From DATECU01 sp035286745 (GTDB lineage: Bacteria; Acidobacteriota; Vicinamibacteria; Fen-336), in contig DATECU010000164.1 of assembly GCA_035286745.1 (NCBI GenBank), positions 1-37,719 of the forward strand: a stretch of DNA of 37,719 bases. The letters are read 5' to 3'. The notes under the pieces were generated by a model. The model saw only the letters and a program-made list of their open reading frames with translations. It ran no database searches and was not told the DNA's origin. The translations under genes and the position numbers were made by a program. Below are positions 7,724 to 15,495 of the stretch, piece after piece. The first letter of the stretch is position 1. Each line of letters begins with the position of its first letter.

Positions 7724-9415
7724 ATGACGCTGAACCTGAGCTCGGTCATTTCGCTGCTTGCCGTGACCTGCGCAGCGAGCCCACCCGGGTCGGTTGCGCC
7801 GACCTACGATGTGATCTTCGCTGGCGGTCGGGTGGTGGATGGCACCGGTGCCCCCTGGTTCCGGGCCGACGTAGGCGTCATCGGCGACCGCATCGCCGCG
7901 GTCGGCGATCTGTCCGGCGCGGTCGTTCGCCGGCGGATCGACGCACGGGGTCTGGTGGTCGCCCCCGGCTTCATCGACATGCTCGGCCAGTCCGAGTACA
8001 ACGTCCTGGTCGACAACCGCGCGGCCAGCAAGATCACCCAGGGCATCACCACCGAGATCACCGGCGAGGGCTCGGCCCTGGCGCCGCTGAACGCGAGGAT
8101 GGTGGCGGACGGCAAGGCCACCTGGGAGCGCTACGGCGTCACCCCCGACTGGACCACGCTCGAGGGCTACTGGAAGGCGCTCATCCGGGCACGGCCCGCC
8201 ATCAACCTGGGCACCTTCGTGGGCGCCGGTGGCGTGCGCGACCTGGTCATCGGCCAGGAGGACCGTCTCGCAACTGCCGAGGAGCTCACCGCCATGGAGA
8301 CCGCGGTGGCGCGGGCCATGGAGGAGGGAGCGCTGGGTCTGTCCACCTCGCTCATCTACGTGCCCGACCGTTATGCCTCGACCGAGGAGATCCTGGCGCT
8401 GGCGCGGGTCGCGGCGCGCTACGGCGGGAGCTACATCACCCACCAGCGCAGCGAGGACGACGACATCGATCGGAGCCTCGACGAAGTGTTCCGGATCGCC
8501 CGCGAGGCCGCTCTGCCGGTCGAGATCTACCATCTCAAGACCTCGGAGCGACGGAACTGGGGGCGGATGCCCGCGGTGCTCAAGCGGATCGAAGCTGCGC
8601 GGGCGGAGGGCCTCGACGTTTCGGCCGATCAGTACCCGTGGACGGCAAGCTCGAACAGTCTGGATGCGAGCTTGCCGGCCTGGGTGCGGGAGGGTGGGCG
8701 CCAGAAGCTGGTGGCGCGGCTGGGCGACCCGGCGACCCGGGCTCGAGTCCGCGCGGACTTCCTGAAGGAGCATCCCGACTGGGCGGACGGCGGGCCCAGC
8801 CGCATCCTGATCACGAACGCTCTGGATCCCAGCTTGAAGGGGAACGAGGGGAAGACCATCGAGGAGATTGCGAAGGCTGAGGGGAAAGACCCGTTGGACG
8901 CGCTCATCGACCTGGTGATCGCGGACCGCGCCAACACCGGCCGCGTGACCTTCTCCATGGGCGAGGGCGACGTCAAGGCGGCGCTCGCCCACCCGCTGGT
9001 CTCCATGTGCACCGACTCCGGGGCCCAGGCCGAGGATGGCATCTTCGCGCGCCAGAAGTCGCACCCGCGCGCCTGGGGCTCGGCCGCGCGCATCCTGGGC
9101 AAGTACGTCCGCGAGGAGAAGCTGCTGAGCCTCGAGGAGGCGGTGCGCAAGATGACATCGCTCCCCGCCTCACGAATGCGGCTCCACGATCGCGGGATCG
9201 TGCGGCCCGGGATGGCCGCCGATCTGGTCGCCTTCGACCCCGCCACCGTCCGCGAGCGGTCCACCTACGCGGACCCTCTCCACTATAGCGAGGGGATTCC
9301 CTACGTGGCCGTGAACGGGCAGTTGGTGGTCGACGGAGGGCGCATCACGGAGGCTCGGCCCGGCCGGCCCCTCTACGGGCCGGGGCGGCGGGTGCGCACC
9401 CAGCGGCCGGAGTGA
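7724..9415 (+). CDS. D-aminoacylase-like amidohydrolase with altered metal site
   Basis: A 563-residue amidohydrolase-superfamily protein related to N-acyl-D-amino-acid deacylases. A short hydrophobic N-terminus (residues 5-18, ending VTC) suggests export, possibly as a lipoprotein, although threonine before the cysteine is unusual. The mature part starts YDVIFAGGRVVDGTG. The usual HxH after PGFID is missing: the sequence is PGFIDMLGQSE (81-91). The position that is a metal-binding cysteine in D-aminoacylase appears as Glu115 in TGEGSALAP. His240 (ITHQRSEDD), His270 (VEIYHLKTSE) and Asp431 (MCTDSGAQ) are retained. Together these suggest a hydrolase with one tightly bound metal. The substrate is unknown; N-acylated amino acids or peptides are plausible. 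Confidence 0.85.
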   Translation: MTLNLSSVISLLAVTCAASPPGSVAPTYDVIFAGGRVVDGTGAPWFRADVGVIGDRIAAVGDLSGAVVRRRIDARGLVVAPGFIDMLGQSEYNVLVDNRAASKITQGITTEITGEGSALAPLNARMVADGKATWERYGVTPDWTTLEGYWKALIRARPAINLGTFVGAGGVRDLVIGQEDRLATAEELTAMETAVARAMEEGALGLSTSLIYVPDRYASTEEILALARVAARYGGSYITHQRSEDDDIDRSLDEVFRIAREAALPVEIYHLKTSERRNWGRMPAVLKRIEAARAEGLDVSADQYPWTASSNSLDASLPAWVREGGRQKLVARLGDPATRARVRADFLKEHPDWADGGPSRILITNALDPSLKGNEGKTIEEIAKAEGKDPLDALIDLVIADRANTGRVTFSMGEGDVKAALAHPLVSMCTDSGAQAEDGIFARQKSHPRAWGSAARILGKYVREEKLLSLEEAVRKMTSLPASRMRLHDRGIVRPGMAADLVAFDPATVRERSTYADPLHYSEGIPYVAVNGQLVVDGGRITEARPGRPLYGPGRRVRTQRPE

Positions 9416-9433
9416 GGGTGATCGCCTTCTAGG

Positions 9434-10003
9434 CTAACGGACGCGTTCAACGAATCGCCCGTCCCTGGTATCCACGCGGATACGTTCTCCCGACTCGATG
9501 TAGGAAGGGACCATCACCTGCAGCCCGGTCTCCATCTGGGCGGGCTTGAGCTGGGCCTGTGCGGTGGAGCCCTTGATCGCGGGAGCGGTGTCGGTGACGG
9601 CTAGCTCGACCGTCAGGGGGAGGTTGAGCGCGATCACCCGCTCCTGGAAGAGCAGCGTGCGCAGCTCCAGGTTCTCCACCATGTAGCCGGCGGCCTCGCC
9701 GACGTGGTCGGCGTCGAGAGTGATCTGCTCGTAGCTGCCCAGGTCCATGAAGAAGAAGTCGTCAGCCTGGCGATAGAGGTACTGCACCGGGCGGGTCTCC
9801 ACTTCCGCCGTTGTCTCGGTGTCGCCGCCGCGCCAGTTCTTGGCCAGGGTCTGGCCGGTCCGCAGGTTCTTGAGCTTGCCCTTGACCATCAGGCTGGCTC
9901 CCCGCGCCGAGGGAGTCTGCGAGACCACCTCCGTCACCTGCCATGGATCCCCGCCCAGCTCCAGGATGTCGCCCCGCTTCAGTTCCGTCACGTTGATGAT
10001 CAT
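9434..10003 (-). CDS. efp: Elongation factor P family protein with Arg-tipped loop
   Basis: A 189-residue three-domain protein of the EF-P family, which binds between the ribosomal P and E sites and relieves stalling at proline runs. The N-terminal KOW-like domain holds the loop TPSARGAS (30-37) with Arg34 where classical EF-P has a modified lysine. This resembles the loop of YeiP/EfpL (SPTARGAA), so the protein may be of that type, although its C-terminus (SGERIRVDTRDGRFVERV) looks like ordinary EF-P. No EpmA, EpmB or EarP modification gene lies in the window. The gene is convergent with the amidohydrolase (18-nt gap). It has no ribosome binding site but a promoter ending 6 nt before the ATG, suggesting a leaderless mRNA. 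Confidence 0.9.
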   Translation of the reverse strand: MIINVTELKRGDILELGGDPWQVTEVVSQTPSARGASLMVKGKLKNLRTGQTLAKNWRGGDTETTAEVETRPVQYLYRQADDFFFMDLGSYEQITLDADHVGEAAGYMVENLELRTLLFQERVIALNLPLTVELAVTDTAPAIKGSTAQAQLKPAQMETGLQVMVPSYIESGERIRVDTRDGRFVERVR

Positions 10004-10009
10004 CCGGGG

Positions 10010-10038
10010 TTTGTACCCCAGCCGAGGGCGTGTCTCAA
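10010..10038 (-). promoter_or_regulatory. Promoter placing the efp transcript start at the ATG
   Basis: On the minus strand TTGAGA (10038-10033), a 17-nt spacer and TACAAA (10015-10010) form a good sigma-70-like promoter. Only 6 nt separate the -10 element from the ATG at 10003, so the expected mRNA has essentially no leader. Confidence 0.5.
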
Positions 10039-10113
10039 GCGGAGTGGGGGAGGTGGACCGCGCCGGGCGGCTTGTGAAACACTGAGGTCGGGGGGCTTCA
10101 AGCGGGAGGGAGA

Positions 10114-10644
10114 ATGGTGCTTCAGAGGACGTTCAAGAAGGCCCTGGGCTCGATGGGCTTCGCAGTGGTCGCCGCGCTCCTGGTGGCACCTGCCGGGGCG
10201 CAGACCGAACGAGGCAAGGCGGAGCTGAAGACGGGATCCGGAGCCATCACCCTCGACTACGGACGGCCGTCGCTCAAAGGCAGAGACATGCTCTCCGAGC
10301 TGAAGCCGGACTCCCTGTGGCGAATGGGCATGAACCAGGCCACGGTGCTCACCACGCCCGTAGACCTCACGTTTGGCGCGACCAAGCTCGTCCAGGGGAG
10401 CTACAGCCTCTGGCTCAAGAAGGCCGGCGACAAGTTCGAGCTGGTCTTCAACTCCCAGACCGGCCAGTGGGGGACCCAGCACGACCCGGCCAAGGACGTC
10501 TGCAGCGTGGTGTTGAAGCAGGAGCCGCTGCCGGCTCCGGTGGAGACCTTCACCATGGACCTGAAGGCGGCCCCGAAGGGCGGCGACTTGGGCCTGAGCT
10601 GGGGTGCGACCAAGCTGTCCGCTGGCTTCGAGGTCGGCAAGTAG
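10114..10644 (+). CDS. DUF2911-family exported protein
   Basis: A 176-residue protein with a signal peptide at about 1-29 (hydrophobic segment FAVVAALLVAPA, cleavage near AGA-QT). The rest matches the DUF2911 family, with YGRPSLKGRDML at about 49-60 and WRMGMNQATVLTT at about 69-81. The function of this family is unknown; it is frequent in Bacteroidota and Acidobacteriota and predicted to be periplasmic or secreted. A strong GGGAGGGAG ribosome binding site lies just before the ATG. It stands alone between efp (divergent) and the tRNA, so the neighbours do not indicate a role. Confidence 0.85.
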   Translation: MVLQRTFKKALGSMGFAVVAALLVAPAGAQTERGKAELKTGSGAITLDYGRPSLKGRDMLSELKPDSLWRMGMNQATVLTTPVDLTFGATKLVQGSYSLWLKKAGDKFELVFNSQTGQWGTQHDPAKDVCSVVLKQEPLPAPVETFTMDLKAAPKGGDLGLSWGATKLSAGFEVGK

Positions 10645-10875
10645 CTTCGGTTTCGTAGGCCAGCGAAAGACCCCGTCGCGGACTTGTCCCCAGGCCGGAC
10701 CCGCAGCCGGAAGGTGGGTCGTTTGGCGGGCGCGGTCGCCCACGCCTCGCGCTCCGGGAGACGTGTTGGGGGCGGCAGGGGGCGCGGTGGAGTGGAGCCG
10801 CACTGGGGGCCAAGGGGGCGCCCCGCCCCGGCCCCACGGCTATCCCTGGACGGTACGTCCTTGCGTTGTTGGTTC

Positions 10876-10952
10876 TGGCGACCCTGGAGGGATTCGAACC
10901 CTCGATCTCCACCTTGAAAGGGTGGCGTGCTGGGCCTCTGCACCACAGGGTC
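10876..10952 (-). tRNA. tRNA-Glu (anticodon UUC)
   Basis: The minus strand folds into a complete cloverleaf. The acceptor GACCCTG pairs with CAGGGTC. The D stem is GTGC/GCAC, the anticodon stem CCACC/GGTGG and its loop CTTTCAA (anticodon TTC). A 5-nt variable loop follows, then the T stem GAGGG/CCCTC with loop TTCGAAT. The discriminator is G, and CCA is encoded at 10878-10876. All stems are perfectly paired. A TAGACT at 10977-10972 may be its -10 element. Confidence 0.95.
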
Positions 10953-11131
10953 GGGGGGGGCCGGAAGCGCAAGTCTAGCATGGGCTCGCCAGCGTGGCGC
11001 AGCCGGCCGAGCACGTCAGAAGTGACCCAGTGCGCCTCGATCCCTTCGTCGACGCTTGCGCTGCCCGAATCGCGCCAGCAGCGAAGTGAAGGCCAAGGAC
11101 GGCAGGGCACAATGCCCCAGCAGGAGGGGCG

Positions 11132-11416
11132 ATGGCGAGCGCAAAGCAGCTGGCTCTTGAAGTCCTGGACCAGCTCCCCGACGATTCCACCTTCGCCGAC
11201 ATTGAGTACCACATCCGCGTCCGCGAGCTCATCGAGGACGGGCGCCGCGATCTGCGCGAGGGTCGCACTTTCACTACCGAGGGACCTTGCGCAGTGGCTT
11301 GGCCGGTAAGGTGGTCGGGTCGCGCACGCGCTGACCTGCGCCTCGCTGTTGCCTACGTCACCCAGGTGGCGGGCCGAAGCGCTCTACCCAGGCCACGTCA
11401 GGCGGCACGGCGGTAG
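11132..11416 (+). pseudogene. Decayed type II toxin-antitoxin pair (antitoxin frameshift plus toxin fragment)
   Basis: The open frame joins two pieces. Residues 1-49 (MASAKQLALEVLDQLPDDST through EGRTFTTE) look like a small antitoxin of the kind paired with RelE/ParE toxins. An extra G in the run 11281-11283 shifts the frame; without it the antitoxin would end EDLAQWLGR followed by TAA at 11309. The continuing frame enters a ParE/RelE-like toxin start (VRWSGRARADLRLAVAYVTQ) that breaks off after about 35 residues. A second piece of toxin-like sequence (RAEALYPGHVRRHGG) lies in another frame, consistent with a deletion. The pair is therefore inactive. Assignment to ParDE/RelBE is by resemblance only. 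Confidence 0.65.
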
Positions 11417-11550
11417 GGGACATCTTCTTCACCCTCGGCCGCAGAGGGGGGCGCCTGGGTGCCCCAGGTGTCGGCTTCGATGACGGTGTGCAGAACCAGG
11501 TAGCTGCCCAGCAGCAGCAGGACGGCAGCGATCACTTCCAGCAGGCTCAC
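11398..11550 (-). CDS. Small single-pass membrane protein, 50 residues
   Basis: A GTG-started small gene. The protein starts VSLLEVIAAVLLLLGSYLVL, giving one transmembrane helix at about residues 3-24, followed by a short acidic and proline-containing tail ending AEGEEDVPYRRAA. The GTG at 11550 has a strong GGGAGGA ribosome binding site 5 nt upstream. It lies about 90 nt after the RRM-protein gene on the same strand, so the two may be co-transcribed. Its end overlaps the last bases of the toxin relic on the other strand. No family was recognised. A real gene is likely from the signal at the start plus the clean helix, but it is short. Confidence 0.6.
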   Translation of the reverse strand: MSLLEVIAAVLLLLGSYLVLHTVIEADTWGTQAPPSAAEGEEDVPYRRAA

Positions 11551-11642
11551 AGGATTCCTCCCCACGCCCGCAGCTTAGGGCAGGGGGGTGCTCGGAGAGG
11601 TCCAGCCTTCGCCTGTTTTTCGCTTCGGGAAAAGAACCTGGC

Positions 11643-11933
11643 CTACGGCCTGCGCCGGTGGCCGCCGGAAGGTCCGCCGGAGGCCCGTGGCCGGGCCTCG
11701 TTGACGACGATCTTGCGTTCGCTCAGGGTGGTGCCGTTCAGGTTCTTGACCGCCTGCTCAGCATCCGCGGGGCTCGCCATCTCGACGAAGGCGTAGCCCT
11801 TCGACCGGCCGGTGTCGAAATCGGTGATGATGCGAATGCTGGCCACCTTGCCGGCTCCCTCGAAGAGGCCGCGCAGGTCCTCTTCGGTCGCGGTGTAGGG
11901 GATGTTGCCCACGAACAGGCGGCTCTGGGGCAT
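11643..11933 (-). CDS. RRM-domain RNA-binding protein
   Basis: A 96-residue protein consisting of one RNA recognition motif plus a short basic, Gly/Arg-rich tail. RNP2 is LFVGNI (6-11) and RNP1 is KGYAFVEM (45-52), with the aromatic residues that stack on RNA in place. The tail (RASGGPSGGHRRRP) could add nonspecific RNA binding. Bacterial proteins of this kind, known from cyanobacteria and many other phyla, bind single-stranded RNA and are often cold-regulated; targets here are unknown. AGGAGA precedes the ATG. A small membrane protein gene follows on the same strand. Confidence 0.92.
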   Translation of the reverse strand: MPQSRLFVGNIPYTATEEDLRGLFEGAGKVASIRIITDFDTGRSKGYAFVEMASPADAEQAVKNLNGTTLSERKIVVNEARPRASGGPSGGHRRRP

Positions 11934-11989
11934 CGGATCTCGTCTCCTGGGGGTTCTGCTCGGAGGCTACTCCTGCGGGCCGCAGGGTG

Positions 11990-12856
11990 TCAATGAGAAA
12001 CCACGGCCATCAGCGAGGCGGTCTTGGCCGCGGCTTTCTGGTGGACGAGCAGGGCCACCACCTCGCCGCAGTACAGAATGATGGAGACCGAGAGCTCCAG
12101 CCAGAGGGCGAGCACGATGATGCCCTCGAGGGTGCCGTAGACGCCGGAGTAGCGGGCGACGTGGCGAACGTAGTAGGCGAAGCCACCCTTCGCCAGCTCC
12201 CAAAGGAGGGTGGCGAGCAGGGCCCCCAGAGCGGCGTGTCGGGCAGTGCTGACGCCGCGCGGAACGAAGCGGTAGACGACGAAGAGGAAGCTGAAGGTCA
12301 CCAGACCGGGGAGCAGGATCGAGAACAGGAAGCCCAGGCCCTGGAGCTCGCCCGAGGCGCGAAAGCGGAGCACCAAACCCTCGAAGGTGGCCAGGAAGGT
12401 GGTCATGGCCATGGTGAGGAGCACGGCGACGCCGGTGATCAACACCATGGAGAAGGCGATGATGTTGTGCTTGGCGAAGTGGCGACCTGGAGAGCCGAAC
12501 ACCAGTTCCAGGGCCGAGAACAGCGACCCGAAGATGCGCCTGGCGGTCCAGGCCAGGAGGATGAGGCCGGGCCACTGGAAGCGCGCGGCGTGCTCCACGA
12601 ACGAGCGCAGGGCCTCCAGGGCCGGGGGGCTGAGGTGGACCACCACCCCGCGGATCAGCAGCAGGCTGGTGTCGTAGGCCTTGTCCTTGGAGCCCATGAC
12701 CGCGCCGCCGATGGAGATCAGGAAGATCAGCAGGGGTAAGAGCGACAGCAGCGTGTAGTAGGCGACGGCCGCGGCGCGGTCGGGGCCATGGTGCTCCTGG
12801 AAGCGCAGGAAGGCACGCCACGCCACCCGTCCCGTCGCGCGCAGGGCCTGGATCAC
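11990..12856 (-). CDS. YihY/UPF0761 family inner-membrane protein
   Basis: A 288-residue membrane protein of the YihY/virulence factor BrkB family. The signature DRAAAVAYYTLLSLLPLLIF is at about 26-45, and about six hydrophobic segments follow, with the conserved GALLATLLWELAKGGFAYYV region near 212-231 and Y-x-GVYGTLEGIIVLALWLE near 238-254. The molecular function of this family is not settled; the E. coli member was once misnamed RNase BN. The start ATG overlaps the stop of the SDR gene by 4 nt (12853-12856), so the two form an operon. Confidence 0.9.
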   Translation of the reverse strand: MIQALRATGRVAWRAFLRFQEHHGPDRAAAVAYYTLLSLLPLLIFLISIGGAVMGSKDKAYDTSLLLIRGVVVHLSPPALEALRSFVEHAARFQWPGLILLAWTARRIFGSLFSALELVFGSPGRHFAKHNIIAFSMVLITGVAVLLTMAMTTFLATFEGLVLRFRASGELQGLGFLFSILLPGLVTFSFLFVVYRFVPRGVSTARHAALGALLATLLWELAKGGFAYYVRHVARYSGVYGTLEGIIVLALWLELSVSIILYCGEVVALLVHQKAAAKTASLMAVVSH

Positions 12857-13575
12857 GCGGGCTTCGGAGGCCGGCTGGGCCGCAGCTCGAGGCGACTCAA
12901 GTGGGCCTGGTCCCGGGTTCGCAAGAGGTTGAGGACGGCGTCGGCGATGTCCTCCGGCCTCAGCTTCCAGGAGCCGTCCTCCTTGGGGAGGCCAGCGGAG
13001 GCGCCGAAGCCGGTGTCGACCGAGCCCGGGGCCAGGGTGGTGACCTTGATTCCCTGCCCCCGCACCTCGAGCATGAGGCAGCGGCTAAAGTGGTCAAGCG
13101 CGGCCTTGCTGGCGCAGTAGGCGGCCAGGCCGGCGATGGGGTTGCTGCCGGCCAGCGAGGAGACCATGAAGACGTGGCCTCCCTGCCTGGCCAGATGCGG
13201 CAGCGCCTCTCGGGTTAGGCGGAAGACGGCAGTGAGGTTGGTCTCGATCAGGCGGTCCCAGTCCTGGTCGCTGGTCTCCGCGACGCTGGCCTGGTGCGCG
13301 GCTCCGGCGTTGTTCACCAGAACTTGCAGGCCGCCGTGGGCTTCGACCGCCGCAGCCACCACTGTGCGGGGAAAGCCGCGCTGGCAGAGGTCGCCGGGCA
13401 CCGCGATGGCCTGGCCACCGGCCCGCTTGATCTCCTCGGCCAGCGCCTGAAGCTCGGCCGCGGTGCGGGAGGTCAGGGTCACCCGCACGCCGGCGCCGGC
13501 CAGGCTCAAGGCGATGGCGCGGCCAATGCCGCGCCCGGCGCCGGTCACCAGGGCGGAGGCTCCATCGAGGTCCAT
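12853..13575 (-). CDS. Short-chain dehydrogenase/reductase (SDR)
   Basis: A 240-residue classical SDR oxidoreductase. NAD(P) binding is shown by TGAGRGIG (11-18) and NNAG (88-91). The catalytic set is Ser140, Tyr153 and Lys157 (YCASK), and an LAPGSVDTGF element is at about 181-190. Arg37 after the second strand (TSRT) favours NADPH. The substrate cannot be told. The frame is open further upstream to 13683, but the ATG at 13575 is chosen because it gives the usual SDR N-terminus (MDLDGASALVTG) and because TATACT lies 7 nt before it. There is no ribosome binding site, so a leaderless mRNA is likely. It is followed by the YihY-type gene with a 4-nt overlap. Confidence 0.9.
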   Translation of the reverse strand: MDLDGASALVTGAGRGIGRAIALSLAGAGVRVTLTSRTAAELQALAEEIKRAGGQAIAVPGDLCQRGFPRTVVAAAVEAHGGLQVLVNNAGAAHQASVAETSDQDWDRLIETNLTAVFRLTREALPHLARQGGHVFMVSSLAGSNPIAGLAAYCASKAALDHFSRCLMLEVRGQGIKVTTLAPGSVDTGFGASAGLPKEDGSWKLRPEDIADAVLNLLRTRDQAHLSRLELRPSRPPKPA

Positions 13576-13654
13576 GGCGCACAGTATACGCCCGGCCGCG
13601 ATGCCTGACGCTTGGACCGCGAAGGACGCGGGGATGGGGAATCCGCTTCGCCAC

Positions 13655-13683
13655 TTGACGCGGGGACGCGGTGGCCGTATCAA
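13655..13683 (+). promoter_or_regulatory. Promoter for the CbpA/DnaJ-like gene
   Basis: TTGACG (13655-13660), a 17-nt spacer and TATCAA (13678-13683) form a good sigma-70-like promoter. The transcript would begin near 13690, which excludes the upstream ATG at 13671 and supports the start at 13707. Confidence 0.5.
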
Positions 13684-13706
13684 TGCCGGGGGGGGACCTT
13701 TCGCCG

Positions 13707-14630
13707 ATGGCCATCGAGTACAAGGACTACTACGCGATCCTCGGGGTGCCGCGCGGCGCCAGCGAGAAGGAGATCAAGGCCGCCTACCGCAAGCTGGCTC
13801 GCAAGTTCCACCCCGACATGAACAAGGGAGCGGCCAAGGCGGAGGCCCGGTTCAAGGAGATCAACGAAGCCAACGAGGTCCTCTCCGACCCCCAGAAGCG
13901 GAACCGCTACGACACGCTGGGCGCCAACTGGGACAGCATGCGCACGGCCCCGCACCCCGGTGCGGGGCGGGTGCACGCGGACTTCGGCGGCTCAGGAGAC
14001 ATGGGGGGGTTCTCCGATTTCTTCCGCACCTTCTTTGGCGGCGGTTTCGGAAGCGGGCGCGAGGGCGGCATGGGGGGCATCGAGGACCTCTTCGGGAGGG
14101 AACGCGGCGGCCAGGCTCGCGGGCCCCACCTGGAGGGCAGCGTGGACCTGACGCTGGAGGAGATCCTGCAGGGAACCACGCGCACGGTCCAGGTGGGCGA
14201 GGGAGCACGGCCACGGCGGGTCGAGGTCAAGATCCCCAAGGGCGTGCGCGAAGGCTCGCGGGTTCGGGTGGTGGGAGAGGGGGAGAGCGGTCCGGCTGGC
14301 GCGCGAGGGGACCTCTACCTGAAGGTGCACATCCTGCCGCACCGCTTCTTGGAGAGGCAGGGGGACGACCTGCTGGCCGCGGTCACAGTTCCCCTCACCA
14401 CCGCGATCCTGGGTGGTGAGGTCAGCGTTCCCACCCTCGACGGTCCGCGAGGGATCAAGGTCCCCGCGGGCTCGCGGGTGGGGCAGGTCTTCCGATTGGC
14501 GGGGCAGGGGTTGCCGCGGCCGGACGGGGGCAGAGGCGACCTGCTGGCCCGGCTCAACGTGGAACTACCAAAGGACCTGTCGGCTCGCGAGGCGGAGCTG
14601 TTCGCCGAGCTTCGGGCCCTGGGTCGGTGA
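13707..14630 (+). CDS. cbpA: CbpA-type DnaJ co-chaperone
   Basis: A 307-residue type II J-domain protein, a co-chaperone that stimulates the ATPase of DnaK. The J domain covers about residues 6-71 with HPD at 35-37. A Gly/Phe-rich linker follows at about 92-130 (FGGSGDMGGF and DFFRTFFGGGFG). The C-terminal substrate-binding domains run from about 140 to the end, with VEVKIPKGVREGSRVRVVGE and DDLLAAVTVPLTTAILGGEV as family blocks. The cysteine zinc fingers of true DnaJ are absent, hence CbpA-like. The start follows from the promoter and the J-domain spacing. No dnaK or grpE is nearby. Confidence 0.9.
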   Translation: MAIEYKDYYAILGVPRGASEKEIKAAYRKLARKFHPDMNKGAAKAEARFKEINEANEVLSDPQKRNRYDTLGANWDSMRTAPHPGAGRVHADFGGSGDMGGFSDFFRTFFGGGFGSGREGGMGGIEDLFGRERGGQARGPHLEGSVDLTLEEILQGTTRTVQVGEGARPRRVEVKIPKGVREGSRVRVVGEGESGPAGARGDLYLKVHILPHRFLERQGDDLLAAVTVPLTTAILGGEVSVPTLDGPRGIKVPAGSRVGQVFRLAGQGLPRPDGGRGDLLARLNVELPKDLSAREAELFAELRALGR

Positions 14631-14660
14631 TGCTCCCGCCATGCGCTCCATGGCTCGGGC

Positions 14661-14690
14661 TCGACACCGCGCGGCGGCGGGAACTATACT
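14661..14690 (+). promoter_or_regulatory. Promoter for the CsgG-like gene
   Basis: TCGACA (14661-14666), an 18-nt spacer and TATACT (14685-14690) match a sigma-70 promoter at 5/6 in both elements. The leader to the ATG at 14710 is short and contains a GGGAGGG ribosome binding site. Confidence 0.5.
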
Positions 14691-14709
14691 CAGTCCACGG
14701 GAGGGATTG

Positions 14710-15417
14710 ATGAGAAAAGCGTTGGCAGTGGCAGGCTTGGCGTGTCTGTGGGCGCTCGGTGCGGAAGCCGCCGAGAAGAAGCCGGCCATGGCGGTGTGGG
14801 ACTTCAGCAACAGCACCAGCGCGGCCTGGTGGTACGGGGGAGTGGGCGGGGACCTGGCGGACATGCTCACCAACGAGCTGGCGAGCACGGAGAAGTTCAA
14901 GATGGTCGAGCGCAAGCAGCTGGGCGCCATTCTCGGTGAGCAGGACCTGGCGCTGGCTGGGGTGGTCAAGAAGAGCGGCTCCGCCAAGGTGGGCAAGATG
15001 ACCGGCGCGCAGTACCTGGTCACCGGCGTGGTCTCGGCCTATGAGGAGAACGTCGCCGGCACCGGCGGTGGCATCGGCTTCCGGGGCATCGGGGTGGGCG
15101 GCAAGAAGGAAGAGGCCTACATTGCCATCGACCTGCGGGTGGTCGACACCACCACCGGCGAAGTCTCGTTCACGCGCACGGTCGAGGCCCGGGCCGGCAG
15201 CAAGGGCCTGAGTGTCGGAGTCAGCCGCGGCGGCATCAGCGGCAGCTTCGGCAAGATGGAGAAGACCCCGGCCGGGAAGGCCATCCGCGCCTGCCTGATC
15301 GAGGCCTCCGACTACCTCGCCTGCGTCATGGTGGACAAGGGGGGCTGCGAGGCCGAGTACGCGGCTAAGGAGAAGGCCCGTCGCGAGAAGACCAAGGGCA
15401 AGGTCAAGCTCGAGTAG
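14710..15417 (+). CDS. CsgG/HfaB-like exported protein
   Basis: A 235-residue protein with a signal peptide (about 1-20, cleavage near AEA-AE) and a CsgG-like domain. The start AVWDFSNSTSAAWW, the middle DMLTNELASTEKFKMVERKQLGAILGEQ and AQYLVTGVVSAYEE, and the later IDLRVVDTTTGEV are characteristic of CsgG-family proteins. CsgG itself is an outer-membrane lipoprotein pore for curli; this protein lacks a lipobox cysteine at the signal-peptide end and no curli genes are nearby, so it is probably a periplasmic relative of unknown role. The tail is rich in Lys/Glu. It has its own promoter and a strong terminator, so it is a single-gene unit. Confidence 0.82.
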   Translation: MRKALAVAGLACLWALGAEAAEKKPAMAVWDFSNSTSAAWWYGGVGGDLADMLTNELASTEKFKMVERKQLGAILGEQDLALAGVVKKSGSAKVGKMTGAQYLVTGVVSAYEENVAGTGGGIGFRGIGVGGKKEEAYIAIDLRVVDTTTGEVSFTRTVEARAGSKGLSVGVSRGGISGSFGKMEKTPAGKAIRACLIEASDYLACVMVDKGGCEAEYAAKEKARREKTKGKVKLE

Positions 15418-15435
15418 CGACCGCGCTGTCCCTGA

Positions 15436-15464
15436 GGGCCGCGCGCGGGCGCGGCCCTTTTTTT
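15436..15464 (+). terminator. Rho-independent terminator after the CsgG-like gene
   Basis: GGGCCGCGC (15436-15444) and GCGCGGCCC (15449-15457) form a perfect 9-bp stem with a 4-nt loop, followed directly by seven Ts (15458-15464). It lies 18 nt after the stop codon. It is the clearest intrinsic terminator in the window. Confidence 0.9.
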
Positions 15465-15495
15465 GTCTGAGCATGACGGCTGATACACTGCGCCG

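Noticed and set aside
10795..10875. Terminator after tRNA-Glu
   Set aside because: G/C-rich pairing (for example GGACG-TAC-CGTCC) is present but short and has no T-run in the minus direction.
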